Shown piece by piece: positions 1 through 5,223 of a stretch of 6,203 nucleotides of DNA. The notes beneath the pieces were generated by a model. The model was not told the origin of the DNA, did no database searches, and was given only the letters and a program-made list of their open reading frames with translations. The stretch is from Bacilli bacterium (lineage in GTDB: Bacteria > Bacillota_I > Bacilli_A > RF39 > UBA660): positions 1-6,203 of the forward strand of contig CAADZW010000124.1 in the NCBI GenBank assembly GCA_900753645.1. The letters are read 5' to 3'. The translations under genes were made by a program, and so were the position numbers. The stretch's first letter is position 1. Each line of letters opens with the position of its first letter.

Positions 1-653
1 AAATGTGGTACTTGCAAAACAAAGAAAAAACGATCGATGATTTTAGTTTAGATTTTAAGAAAATTAGTTCGAGTGGTTCTTTATTTGATGTTGAGAAGTT
101 GTTAAATATATCTAAGAATTATATTAGTTTATTAAAAGCTAGTGAAGTATACGAAAAAACTTTGGAATATAGTAAACATTATGACAAGGAATTGTATGAT
201 CTGTTGACTCAATATAAAGATTACAGTATTGCAGTTATGAATATCGAAAGAGAACAGAAAAAACCACGAAAAGATATGGCGATGTTTTCAGATTATAAAA
301 AAGAAAATTGGTATATGTACGATGAGTTATTTAAAGATTTTGAATACCAATTTGATAAGATAACGGATCGTTTAGAAATTAAAAAAATTCTTGATTTATA
401 TATAACAAAATACTATGATGTTAGTGATAAAGAGACTTGGTTCAATAAAATAAAAATGCTAAGCGAGGAATTAGGATACGCTAAGGAAGTTAGGGAGTAC
501 AAAGATAATCCAGATAAATATAAAGGTCATGTTGGCGATGTTAGTATGGTTTTAAGAGTGGTTTTGACATCAAAGACAATGACGCCTGATTTGTACGAAA
601 TAATGTGCTTATTAGGAAAAAATCGCATCGAAAAGAGATTTAATATGTTTTAA
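1..653 (+). CDS. gltX: Glutamyl-tRNA synthetase, C-terminal part (5' end outside window)
   Basis: This cytoplasmic class I aminoacyl-tRNA synthetase charges tRNA-Glu with glutamate for translation. Only the last 216 or so codons are visible. The frame runs in from the left edge, so the ATG at base 3 is probably an internal Met and not the start. The class I HIGH and KMSKS motifs lie outside. What is seen matches the end of Clostridia-type GluRS: an early stretch reading SGSLFDVEKLLNISKNYIS, then QKKPRKD (about residues 87-93), a helical anticodon-binding part, and the very characteristic tail YKGHVGDVS (about 173-181), followed by TPDLYEIMCLLGKNRIEKR. The reading ends with TAA at 651-653, inside a hairpin that looks like the gene's own terminator. 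The next gene has a separate promoter. I identified it by recalled family sequence and am confident of the family. A GlnRS or a non-discriminating GluRS is not excluded, because specificity cannot be read from this part. Confidence 0.9.
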   Translation, partial: MWYLQNKEKTIDDFSLDFKKISSSGSLFDVEKLLNISKNYISLLKASEVYEKTLEYSKHYDKELYDLLTQYKDYSIAVMNIEREQKKPRKDMAMFSDYKKENWYMYDELFKDFEYQFDKITDRLEIKKILDLYITKYYDVSDKETWFNKIKMLSEELGYAKEVREYKDNPDKYKGHVGDVSMVLRVVLTSKTMTPDLYEIMCLLGKNRIEKRFNMF

Positions 654-663
654 ATCTTTTTTT
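631..663 (+). terminator. Intrinsic terminator overlapping the gltX stop codon
   Basis: Bases 631-643 are complementary to 650-662, giving 13 pairs including one G-T wobble, around a six-base loop (TATGTT). The 3' arm ends in seven Ts (657-663). The stem is AT-rich, and the stop codon TAA (651-653) sits inside its 3' arm, so the terminator is built from the last coding codons. The next promoter's -10 element begins only a few bases further on. The hairpin is seen directly; its termination activity is inferred. Confidence 0.6.
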
Positions 664-665
664 AA

Positions 666-674
666 TGGTATAAT
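666..674 (+). promoter_or_regulatory. Extended -10 promoter for the cation exchanger gene
   Basis: TGGTATAAT is a perfect extended -10 element (TGnTATAAT). At 17-base spacing the -35 position (646-651, TGTTTT) is poor and lies within the gltX terminator hairpin, so the promoter would depend on the extended -10. Transcription should begin near 681. That is the first base of the AGGTGA Shine-Dalgarno sequence (681-686), which leaves a leader of only about 10 bases before the ATG at 691. Confidence 0.6.
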
Positions 675-690
675 AAATTTAGGTGATCAT

Positions 691-1617
691 ATGTGGTGGA
701 ATGTTTGTTTATTGATTTTAGGTTTAGCGCTAATTGTCGTTTCTTCTAATATATTTGTCGATAGCGCTTCTAATTTAGCGAATAGTTTTAAAGTGCCAAA
801 AATGGTCATCGCTTTGACGATTGCTGCTTTTTGTACTTGTGCTCCAGAATTAGCGATATCGTTTAACAGTATTGCCAACAATAATTATGATTTAACTATA
901 TCTAATGTGGTTGGTAGTTGCGCTGTTAATATTCTTCTAATTATCGGTTTGGCTAGTGTGGTCAAACCAGTTAAAATAAAGACGGTTACTGTATCGAAAG
1001 AATTGCCCCTTTTGGTGATAGTTACTTTTACGTTTTGTCTATTGTTTTTTGATAATGTTTTGTCACGATACGACGCAATAGTACTACTTCTTTTATTCAT
1101 TCTTTTCTGTGTCTATTTATATCGGATGGTCAAAAGATTTAAGAAGATAGAATATGACGAGATTAAACAAGGTAAGATTAAGTCACTTATTTTTACTCTT
1201 GTATCTTTAGTAGCTATTGTTTTTGCTAGTGAATTGATTGTTGATTCAACTTTATATTTATCTGAACAATTAAATATTTCGACTAAATTAATTTCGATGA
1301 CTGTTGTCGTCATTGGAACTTCTTTGCCAGAATTAATGATTACTGTTACATCAGCTAAAAAAGGTGAATTTGATATGACGGTTGGTAATATTATTGGAAC
1401 TAATATATTTAATATTTGTATTGTTTTAGGATTACCAGTTTTGATATTTGGTAGTATTAATAGTATGGCATTTAATTACATTGATTTGATTGCAATATTA
1501 ATTGCGGCTGTTATGTTTTATCTGTTAGGCAGGAGTGAAAGAACTATTTCCAGATTGGAAGGTTGTCTAATGCTTTTGCTGTTTGTTGTTTATTATGGTT
1601 ATCTAATAATTTTCTAA
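691..1617 (+). CDS. CaCA-family calcium/cation antiporter (YrbG-like)
   Basis: This is an integral membrane protein of the Ca2+/cation antiporter superfamily, expected to export Ca2+ (or a similar cation) in exchange for Na+, K+ or H+ across the cytoplasmic membrane. It has 308 residues, the usual length for bacterial YrbG/NCX_Mj-like members, with about ten hydrophobic segments and an inverted internal repeat. The alpha-2 repeat is canonical: GTSLPE (209-214), then VGNIIGTNIFN (231-241). The alpha-1 repeat has the same layout but is altered: FCTCAPE (47-53), then NVVGSCAVN (72-80). The ion-binding Thr49, Glu53, Ser76 and Asn80 remain. The Gly and Ser that flank Thr in most relatives are Cys48 and Cys50. 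A short charged loop (about 147-164) joins the halves. The start is ATG 691, preceded by AGGTGA four bases away. The gene has its own promoter, and no terminator is obvious before the tRNA promoter. The family is sure; ion specificity is unknown. Confidence 0.92.
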   Translation: MWWNVCLLILGLALIVVSSNIFVDSASNLANSFKVPKMVIALTIAAFCTCAPELAISFNSIANNNYDLTISNVVGSCAVNILLIIGLASVVKPVKIKTVTVSKELPLLVIVTFTFCLLFFDNVLSRYDAIVLLLLFILFCVYLYRMVKRFKKIEYDEIKQGKIKSLIFTLVSLVAIVFASELIVDSTLYLSEQLNISTKLISMTVVVIGTSLPELMITVTSAKKGEFDMTVGNIIGTNIFNICIVLGLPVLIFGSINSMAFNYIDLIAILIAAVMFYLLGRSERTISRLEGCLMLLLFVVYYGYLIIF

Positions 1618-1625
1618 GAAAACTA

Positions 1626-1654
1626 TTTACAATTAAAAATAATTATTGTATAAT
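1626..1654 (+). promoter_or_regulatory. Promoter of the tRNA-Gly gene
   Basis: TTTACA (1626-1631) and TATAAT (1649-1654) are separated by exactly 17 bases, a near-consensus vegetative promoter. The expected start is near 1661, about seven bases before the mature tRNA, which is normal for a bacterial tRNA with a short 5' leader removed by RNase P. Confidence 0.75.
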
Positions 1655-1667
1655 TGTATTTAGTTTC

Positions 1668-1742
1668 GCAGGTGTAGTACAACGGTTAGTATATGGCCTT
1701 GCCAAGGCTAGGATGCCGGTTCGATTCCGGTCACTTGCTCCA
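1668..1742 (+). tRNA. tRNA-Gly, anticodon GCC, CCA encoded
   Basis: A full cloverleaf folds by hand. The acceptor stem is 1668-1674 with 1732-1738 (one G-U pair). The D stem is 1677-1680 with 1689-1692. The anticodon stem is 1694-1698 with 1706-1710, around a seven-base loop with anticodon GCC at 1701-1703. The T stem is 1715-1719 with 1727-1731, and its loop begins TTCGA. The discriminator base is T1739 and the 3' CCA (1740-1742) is in the DNA. It decodes GGC and GGT glycine codons. It stands alone, between its own promoter and terminator. An integrase remnant begins 58 bases after its 3' end, so the gene probably once served as an integration site. Confidence 0.97.
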
Positions 1743-1746
1743 ATAT

Positions 1747-1796
1747 GTAATTATCCCTTATTTTATAAGGGTTTTATTTTTTTAAGAGATAATTAC
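1747..1796. repeat. Outer 9-bp inverted repeat enclosing the tRNA terminator
   Basis: GTAATTATC (1747-1755) is the exact reverse complement of GATAATTAC (1788-1796). The two arms bracket the terminator hairpin, sharing base 1755 with it. The repeat lies between the tRNA end and the integrase remnant's stop codon. It could be an added stem, a remnant of recombinase arm or core sites, or chance in AT-rich DNA. The sequence alone does not decide. Confidence 0.45.
1755..1783 (+). terminator. Intrinsic terminator of tRNA-Gly
   Basis: CCCTTAT (1755-1761) and ATAAGGG (1765-1771) form a perfect 7-bp stem with a TTT loop, followed by TTTTATTTTTTT (1772-1783). This is a standard Rho-independent terminator 12 bases after the tRNA CCA end. 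It also shields the tRNA transcript from running antisense into the integrase remnant. Confidence 0.88.
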
Positions 1797-1799
1797 CTC

Positions 1800-1985
1800 T
1801 TAGTTTAAATTATTTAATATATCTAAAGTATGCTTTTTCTTTTTAGGAAACATGTGATAATAGGTATTTTCTACAACATCTACCGTATCACCTAATCGTT
1901 CAACTACATCTCTGCTATCGCAACCTAAATAAATTAATAAACTAGCATGACAATGTGTACAATTAGTATGTTTTACCAGTGGTAT
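1800..1985 (-). pseudogene. Tyrosine recombinase (phage-type integrase) C-terminal remnant
   Basis: Read on the - strand, this stretch encodes the last ~60 residues of a phage/ICE-type tyrosine recombinase. The string HASLLIYLGCDSRDVVERLG, then TYYHMFP and a helical end DILNNLN, follows the order of the family's catalytic C-terminus (usually HxLRHxHASLL, then RLGH, then TYxHxxP). Key residues are lost. The Arg of the LRH motif is Thr (codon 1956-1958), and the His of RLGH is Asp (codon 1887-1889). The presumed Tyr nucleophile remains (codon 1860-1862). The N-terminal DNA-binding domains and the first half of the catalytic domain are absent. The open frame extends right to an ATG at 2075, but that part overlaps a permease remnant on the other strand and has no integrase character, so I end the call near 1985. 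Its 3' end points at tRNA-Gly, the usual layout for tRNA-targeting integrases. It is almost certainly inactive. Confidence 0.82.
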
Positions 1986-2202
1986 GTACTTTCCCAAAGA
2001 GTTACTAGGGAATGCATTTGGGAAAGTTTGTGAATATTTGCCTTTTGAAGCATCAGTTACAATAATAAAAGGCATTATGAATAACGATTTAAAAATAATT
2101 AGTTATAGAAGTATTGCTGTATTTTCCATCTATACTATTGCAATTTTAATATTATCAATAGTTGTTTTTAGAAAGAAAATGATTAGTGATAATAGAGGAT
2201 AA
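1984..2202 (+). pseudogene. ABC-2-type transporter permease, C-terminal remnant
   Basis: The + strand frame encodes about 72 residues resembling the end of ABC-2 transporter permeases: an extracytoplasmic re-entry stretch (FPKELLGNAFGK, then YLPFEASVTIIKGI), a last hydrophobic helix (about residues 44-62, SIAVFSIYTIAILILSIVV) and a short basic tail FRKKM. Intact family members are several hundred residues long with about six membrane helices, so most of the protein, including the start, is missing. No ribosome binding site precedes the ATG at 1984. The bases to its left belong to the integrase remnant on the other strand, with the break at about 1975-1985. There is no ATP-binding partner gene nearby. 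I infer a truncated, non-functional gene end left by a deletion. A small real membrane protein is possible but unlikely. The family assignment rests on a short segment. Confidence 0.62.
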
Positions 2203-2217
2203 TCAAGCATATAAATT

Positions 2218-2256
2218 AAATCTTGTTTATGATTTTCATGAAGACATAAGATTTTT
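2218..2256 (+). terminator. Weak terminator-like hairpin after the permease remnant
   Basis: AAATCTT (2218-2224) pairs with AAGATTT (2248-2254), which runs into two more Ts. A smaller ATGA/TCAT hairpin with a TTT loop lies inside. It begins 15 bases after the permease stop codon, where the former gene's terminator would be. The stem is AT-rich and the T run is short, so this is a low-confidence call. Apart from this hairpin and the pyk promoter, I see nothing in the 117-base gap 2203-2319. Confidence 0.3.
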
Positions 2257-2285
2257 AATAATCTGTTTTCTATTTAGTAAAAATA

Positions 2286-2294
2286 TGTTATAAT
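2286..2294 (+). promoter_or_regulatory. Extended -10 promoter of the first pyruvate kinase gene
   Basis: TGTTATAAT is a perfect TGn-TATAAT extended -10. The -35 position at 17-base spacing (2266-2271, TTTTCT) matches poorly. Transcription should begin near 2301, giving a leader of about 20 bases with Shine-Dalgarno AGGGAGTG (2307-2314) ahead of ATG 2320. There is no room for a riboswitch. Confidence 0.65.
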
Positions 2295-2319
2295 CTTAAA
2301 CGGGTTAGGGAGTGAATAT

Positions 2320-3726
2320 ATGAAAAAGACGAAAATTATCTGCAGTATTGGCCCTGCTAGCAGTAATCCAAATACAATGTGTGAAATGGTAAAAAATGGA
2401 ATGAATGTCGCTCGTGTCAACTTTTCTCATGCTACTTTAGAAGAAAGACAAGAAGCTGTAAGTTCTGTAAAAAAAGTAAGGGAAATGACAGGAGAAAACA
2501 TTGCCATTTTATATGATACTAAAGGACCAGAATTTAGAAATGGTATTTTAGAAAACGATGAAATAAATCTAGTCGAAGGAAAAACAATTAGAATTGTTAA
2601 AGAGAAAGTTTTAGGTAACGAAGAAAGATTTTCAGTTAACCATCCTAAAGCAATCGATTCAATTAATATCGGCAATCGTATTTTACTAGAAAATGGGTTA
2701 ATGTGTATTGAAGTAATATCGAAAGAAGAAGATGGAATTACTTGTAAAATAGTAGTAGGTGGTGTTTTAGGTAATAAAAAAAGCTTAAGTGTACCAGGTG
2801 TTCATTTAGACATGCCATTCGTTAGTGAAGAAGATCGACAAGATATTATTTATGCGTGTGAACATGATGGCGACTTTTTAGCTTTATCCTTTGTTTCAAC
2901 TAAAGAAGATATCTTACAAGTAAAACAAATTCTAAAAGAGAATAACCGTAGTGATATGAAAATTATAGCTAAAATAGAAAGTACAACCGGTATAGAAAAT
3001 TTAGATGAAATTGCGAATGTTGCCGATGGAATTATGGTGGCCCGTGGCGATTTAGGAGTAGAGGCAGCGATGGAAGATTTACCAATTTTACAGACAAAAA
3101 TAATTGAATCTTGTCGTAAACATGGTAAATTTTGTATAGTCGCAACTGAAATGTTAGAATCTATGAAAAAAAATAACCGTCCAACTAGAGCAGAAGTTTC
3201 TGATGTTGCTAATGCTGTAATTAATGGAACCGATGCGGTGATGTTATCGGGTGAAACTACTGTTGGCAAATATCCTTCAGAAACTGTAAAATATATGGCA
3301 AATATTTGTGAAAACATTGAAAAACATTTAGATTATAAAATAAATGATGATTACGTTAAAAAATCAATCGATGGTGCGATAGCTTCTAATGTAGTAGAAA
3401 CGGCTTCTTTGTTAGATGCAAAATTAATCGTCGCAACAACTATGAGTGGTAAAACAGCTGCTAGAGTTAGTAACTTAAGACCTAAATGTCTAATTTTAGC
3501 TACTTGTCCAAGTGAAAAAGTTGCTCGGTCATTATCTTTAAATTTTGGTGTTTATCCAGTTGTGACAAGCATTTTTGATTCGATTGATAAGATAGTCGAC
3601 GATGCTAAAATTAGGGCAATCGACTTTGCTCATTTAAAAAAAGAAGATATTGTTTTAATAACTGGAGGATTTTATAGCAACCCAGAATTTAAGGGGACCA
3701 ATTTCATGAAAATAGAAAGAATATAG
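2320..3726 (+). CDS. pyk: Pyruvate kinase, first of two tandem copies (canonical K+-type active site)
   Basis: Pyruvate kinase transfers phosphate from phosphoenolpyruvate to ADP, yielding pyruvate and ATP as the last step of glycolysis in the cytoplasm. The 468 residues match the classic bacterial length, without the extra PEP-utiliser-like C-terminal domain of many Bacilli enzymes. Seen in order: TKIICSIGPAS (4-14); VARVNFSH with Arg32, Asn34, Ser36; DTKGPEFR (66-73) with Glu71, the K+-dependence residue; a B domain (about 72-165); AKIE with catalytic Lys218 and Glu220; ARGDLG with metal ligand Asp244; ATEMLESM (275-282), where Glu277 replaces the usual Gln; RPTRAEVSD; MLSGET (308-313). In the C-terminal regulatory domain, TMSGKT (374-379) matches the sugar-phosphate effector loop, so activation by a phosphosugar is plausible. 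ATG 2320 has AGGGAGTG upstream. The gene has its own promoter, and a hairpin overlaps its stop codon. Family certain. Confidence 0.97.
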   Translation: MKKTKIICSIGPASSNPNTMCEMVKNGMNVARVNFSHATLEERQEAVSSVKKVREMTGENIAILYDTKGPEFRNGILENDEINLVEGKTIRIVKEKVLGNEERFSVNHPKAIDSINIGNRILLENGLMCIEVISKEEDGITCKIVVGGVLGNKKSLSVPGVHLDMPFVSEEDRQDIIYACEHDGDFLALSFVSTKEDILQVKQILKENNRSDMKIIAKIESTTGIENLDEIANVADGIMVARGDLGVEAAMEDLPILQTKIIESCRKHGKFCIVATEMLESMKKNNRPTRAEVSDVANAVINGTDAVMLSGETTVGKYPSETVKYMANICENIEKHLDYKINDDYVKKSIDGAIASNVVETASLLDAKLIVATTMSGKTAARVSNLRPKCLILATCPSEKVARSLSLNFGVYPVVTSIFDSIDKIVDDAKIRAIDFAHLKKEDIVLITGGFYSNPEFKGTNFMKIERI

Positions 3727-3740
3727 TTTATTCTTTTTTT
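3714..3740 (+). terminator. Terminator-like hairpin overlapping the first pyk stop codon
   Basis: AAAGAATA (3716-3723) pairs with TATTCTTT (3729-3736) around a five-base loop (TAGTT) that includes the TAG stop (3724-3726). The stem extends two pairs with one wobble, and the 3' arm runs into seven Ts (3734-3740). The design is the same as at the end of gltX. The next promoter's -35 begins at 3742. The stem is AT-rich, so some readthrough into the second pyk is possible. Confidence 0.5.
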
Positions 3741-3741
3741 C

Positions 3742-3776
3742 TTGACTAAAAATATTAGATAATCTATAATTATAAT
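3742..3776 (+). promoter_or_regulatory. Promoter of the second pyruvate kinase gene, with doubled -10
   Basis: TTGACT (3742-3747) and TATAAT (3765-3770) are spaced by exactly 17 bases, the strongest promoter match in the window. A second TATAAT (3771-3776) follows directly, though at a poor 23-base spacing. Transcription should begin near 3777, about 20 bases before the ATG at 3797. This shows the two pyk genes can be transcribed separately, and it rules out an upstream TTG at 3776 as translation start. Confidence 0.8.
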
Positions 3777-3783
3777 TGAGAAT

Positions 3784-3790
3784 AGAGGGG
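3784..3790 (+). promoter_or_regulatory. Ribosome binding site that fixes the second pyk start
   Basis: AGAGGGG lies six bases before ATG 3797. The in-frame TTG at 3776 sits upstream of this site, at or before the predicted transcription start. The homologous first pyk also begins at the residue aligned with Met 3797. The ATG is therefore the start. Confidence 0.8.
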
Positions 3791-3796
3791 ATAAAC

Positions 3797-5212
3797 ATGA
3801 ATAAAACTAAAATTATTGCAACAGTTGGTCCGGCTACTGCTAGTAAAGAGATGATTAGACATTTAATTTTAAACGGTGTCGATACCTTTAGAATTAATAT
3901 GAGTCATTCCGATGATGATTTTTGTCGTAATATCGTCAGAATTGTCAACGAATTAAATGCAGAATTAAATACCTATGTTGCTATTATGATCGATATAAAA
4001 GGACCTATCGTTAGAATTGGCAAAATTCAGAATAATAATGCTTTTTTGAAAAAAGGTGACAAGATCAGAGTATTTATGGATGATGTTTTAGGTGATTGCA
4101 CTAAATTTAGCGTTGATTATCCCAATTTAATCAAAGATGTTCCAATCAATGCTACTTTAAAATTAGATGATGGTTTAGTTGAATTGACAGTATTGGATAA
4201 GGGTAGTAATTATTTGTTATGTGAAGTTTTAAAAGAAGGAAATATTGCTAGTCATAAGACTATGAATGTTTTAAATATAAAATTGAATCGTTCTTTTTTA
4301 GATGAGAAAGATAAGAAGGCAATAATGCTAGCTCATGAATTGAACGCTGATTTTTTAGCTTTATCCTTTGTTTCAAGTTCAGAGGACGTTTTGGAGGTTA
4401 ATGACTTATTGATCAACATGGGTAATGATCATTTACAAATTATCTCTAAAATTGAAAATAATTATGCAGTTGCCGATATCGATAATATTATAAAAGTTAG
4501 TGATGGTATTATGATAGCTCGTGGCGATTTAGGAGCAGAAATACCCCTTGAAAGAATACCTGGTATTCAAAAGAAAATAATTTCTAAATGTCATTCTAGA
4601 GGAATAATAAGCATCGTTGCAACTGAGTTGTTATCAAATATGACTAATTTAGATCGTCCGACTAGAGCCGAAGTATCGGATATTGCTAATGCTGTTTTAG
4701 ATGGGACGGATGCGGTGATGTTATCGGGAGAAACGACAGTTGGTAAGTATCCGGTTGAAGCTTTAAATATGATGGAAAAAATAATTAAAGCCGCTGAAAG
4801 AGATATTGACTATAATAGTGTTTTACAAAAATCTATTCAAACCGAAAAACGTGATGTGACTGGTACACTAGCATATAGCGTTGCCGGTTGTGCTTTGAAT
4901 TTACAATGCAAAGCAATTTTTACACCAACAATGAGTGGTTATACAGCCAAAAAAATAAGTAGGTTTCGTCCTGTTTGTCCAATTATTGCACCGAGTCCTA
5001 ATGTTGGTACGGTCAAATCATTGGCTTTAAACTTTGGGGTCTATCCAGTATTGATTGATGACTTAAAAAGTCTAGATGCTATCATCGAGAAAAGTAAAAA
5101 ATTAGCGCAAGAAATGTTGGCATTAACGACAAAAGACAATATTATAATCACAGGAGGTTATCCTTTCAAAAAAGTTAAGACAACTAATTTTATGAAAATA
5201 GAAGAAATATAA
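3797..5212 (+). CDS. Pyruvate kinase, second tandem copy (divergent K+-site residue)
   Basis: This is a second cytoplasmic pyruvate kinase-family protein of 471 residues, collinear with the first copy: catalytic Lys fall at 218 in both, and the ends are near-identical (TNFMKIE-I). Retained: FRINMSHS with Arg32, Asn34, Ser36; Asp66 and Lys68; SKIE with Lys218 and Glu220; ARGDLG with Asp244; Thr276; RPTRAEVSD; MLSGET (308-313); effector loop TMSGYT (378-383). Changed: the usual DTKGPEIRT reads DIKGPIVRI, so residue 71 is Ile where K+-dependent enzymes have Glu and K+-independent ones Lys. Glu277 replaces the usual Gln, as in copy one. The catalytic Lys and metal ligands argue for activity, perhaps with altered monovalent-cation need or regulation; a regulatory or weak paralogue is possible. 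ATG 3797 was chosen over TTG 3776 because of the RBS and promoter positions. No terminator follows, and the next gene starts 11 bases later, so they probably form an operon. Confidence 0.93.
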   Translation: MNKTKIIATVGPATASKEMIRHLILNGVDTFRINMSHSDDDFCRNIVRIVNELNAELNTYVAIMIDIKGPIVRIGKIQNNNAFLKKGDKIRVFMDDVLGDCTKFSVDYPNLIKDVPINATLKLDDGLVELTVLDKGSNYLLCEVLKEGNIASHKTMNVLNIKLNRSFLDEKDKKAIMLAHELNADFLALSFVSSSEDVLEVNDLLINMGNDHLQIISKIENNYAVADIDNIIKVSDGIMIARGDLGAEIPLERIPGIQKKIISKCHSRGIISIVATELLSNMTNLDRPTRAEVSDIANAVLDGTDAVMLSGETTVGKYPVEALNMMEKIIKAAERDIDYNSVLQKSIQTEKRDVTGTLAYSVAGCALNLQCKAIFTPTMSGYTAKKISRFRPVCPIIAPSPNVGTVKSLALNFGVYPVLIDDLKSLDAIIEKSKKLAQEMLALTTKDNIIITGGYPFKKVKTTNFMKIEEI

Positions 5213-5223
5213 TGGGGTGATTT

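Noticed and set aside
885..1313. Short - strand open frames inside the exchanger gene
   Set aside because: Antisense to a clear CaCA coding region, with no family resemblance.
1563..1808. Open + frame crossing the exchanger end and the tRNA
   Set aside because: It runs through the tRNA gene and terminator and overlaps the exchanger in another frame. It has no protein character.
1986..2075. N-terminal part of the - strand integrase frame (start ATG 2075)
   Set aside because: Its translation has no integrase character, while the + strand of the same bases matches an ABC-2 permease end. It is an antisense shadow past the junction.
2203..2319. Riboswitch or second attachment site upstream of the first pyk
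   Set aside because: I found no repeat of the tRNA-Gly 3' end in this gap. After the weak hairpin and the promoter, only about 20 leader bases remain, too few for a riboswitch.
2850..3317. 155-codon open frame on the - strand inside the first pyk
   Set aside because: It lies wholly antisense to a conserved catalytic region, has no recognisable family and no visible RBS. It is a by-product of pyk codon use.
3776..3796. Longer second pyk starting at TTG 3776 (seven extra residues)
   Set aside because: The TTG lies at the end of the doubled -10 and at or before the predicted transcription start. A good RBS precedes ATG 3797, and the first copy aligns from that Met.
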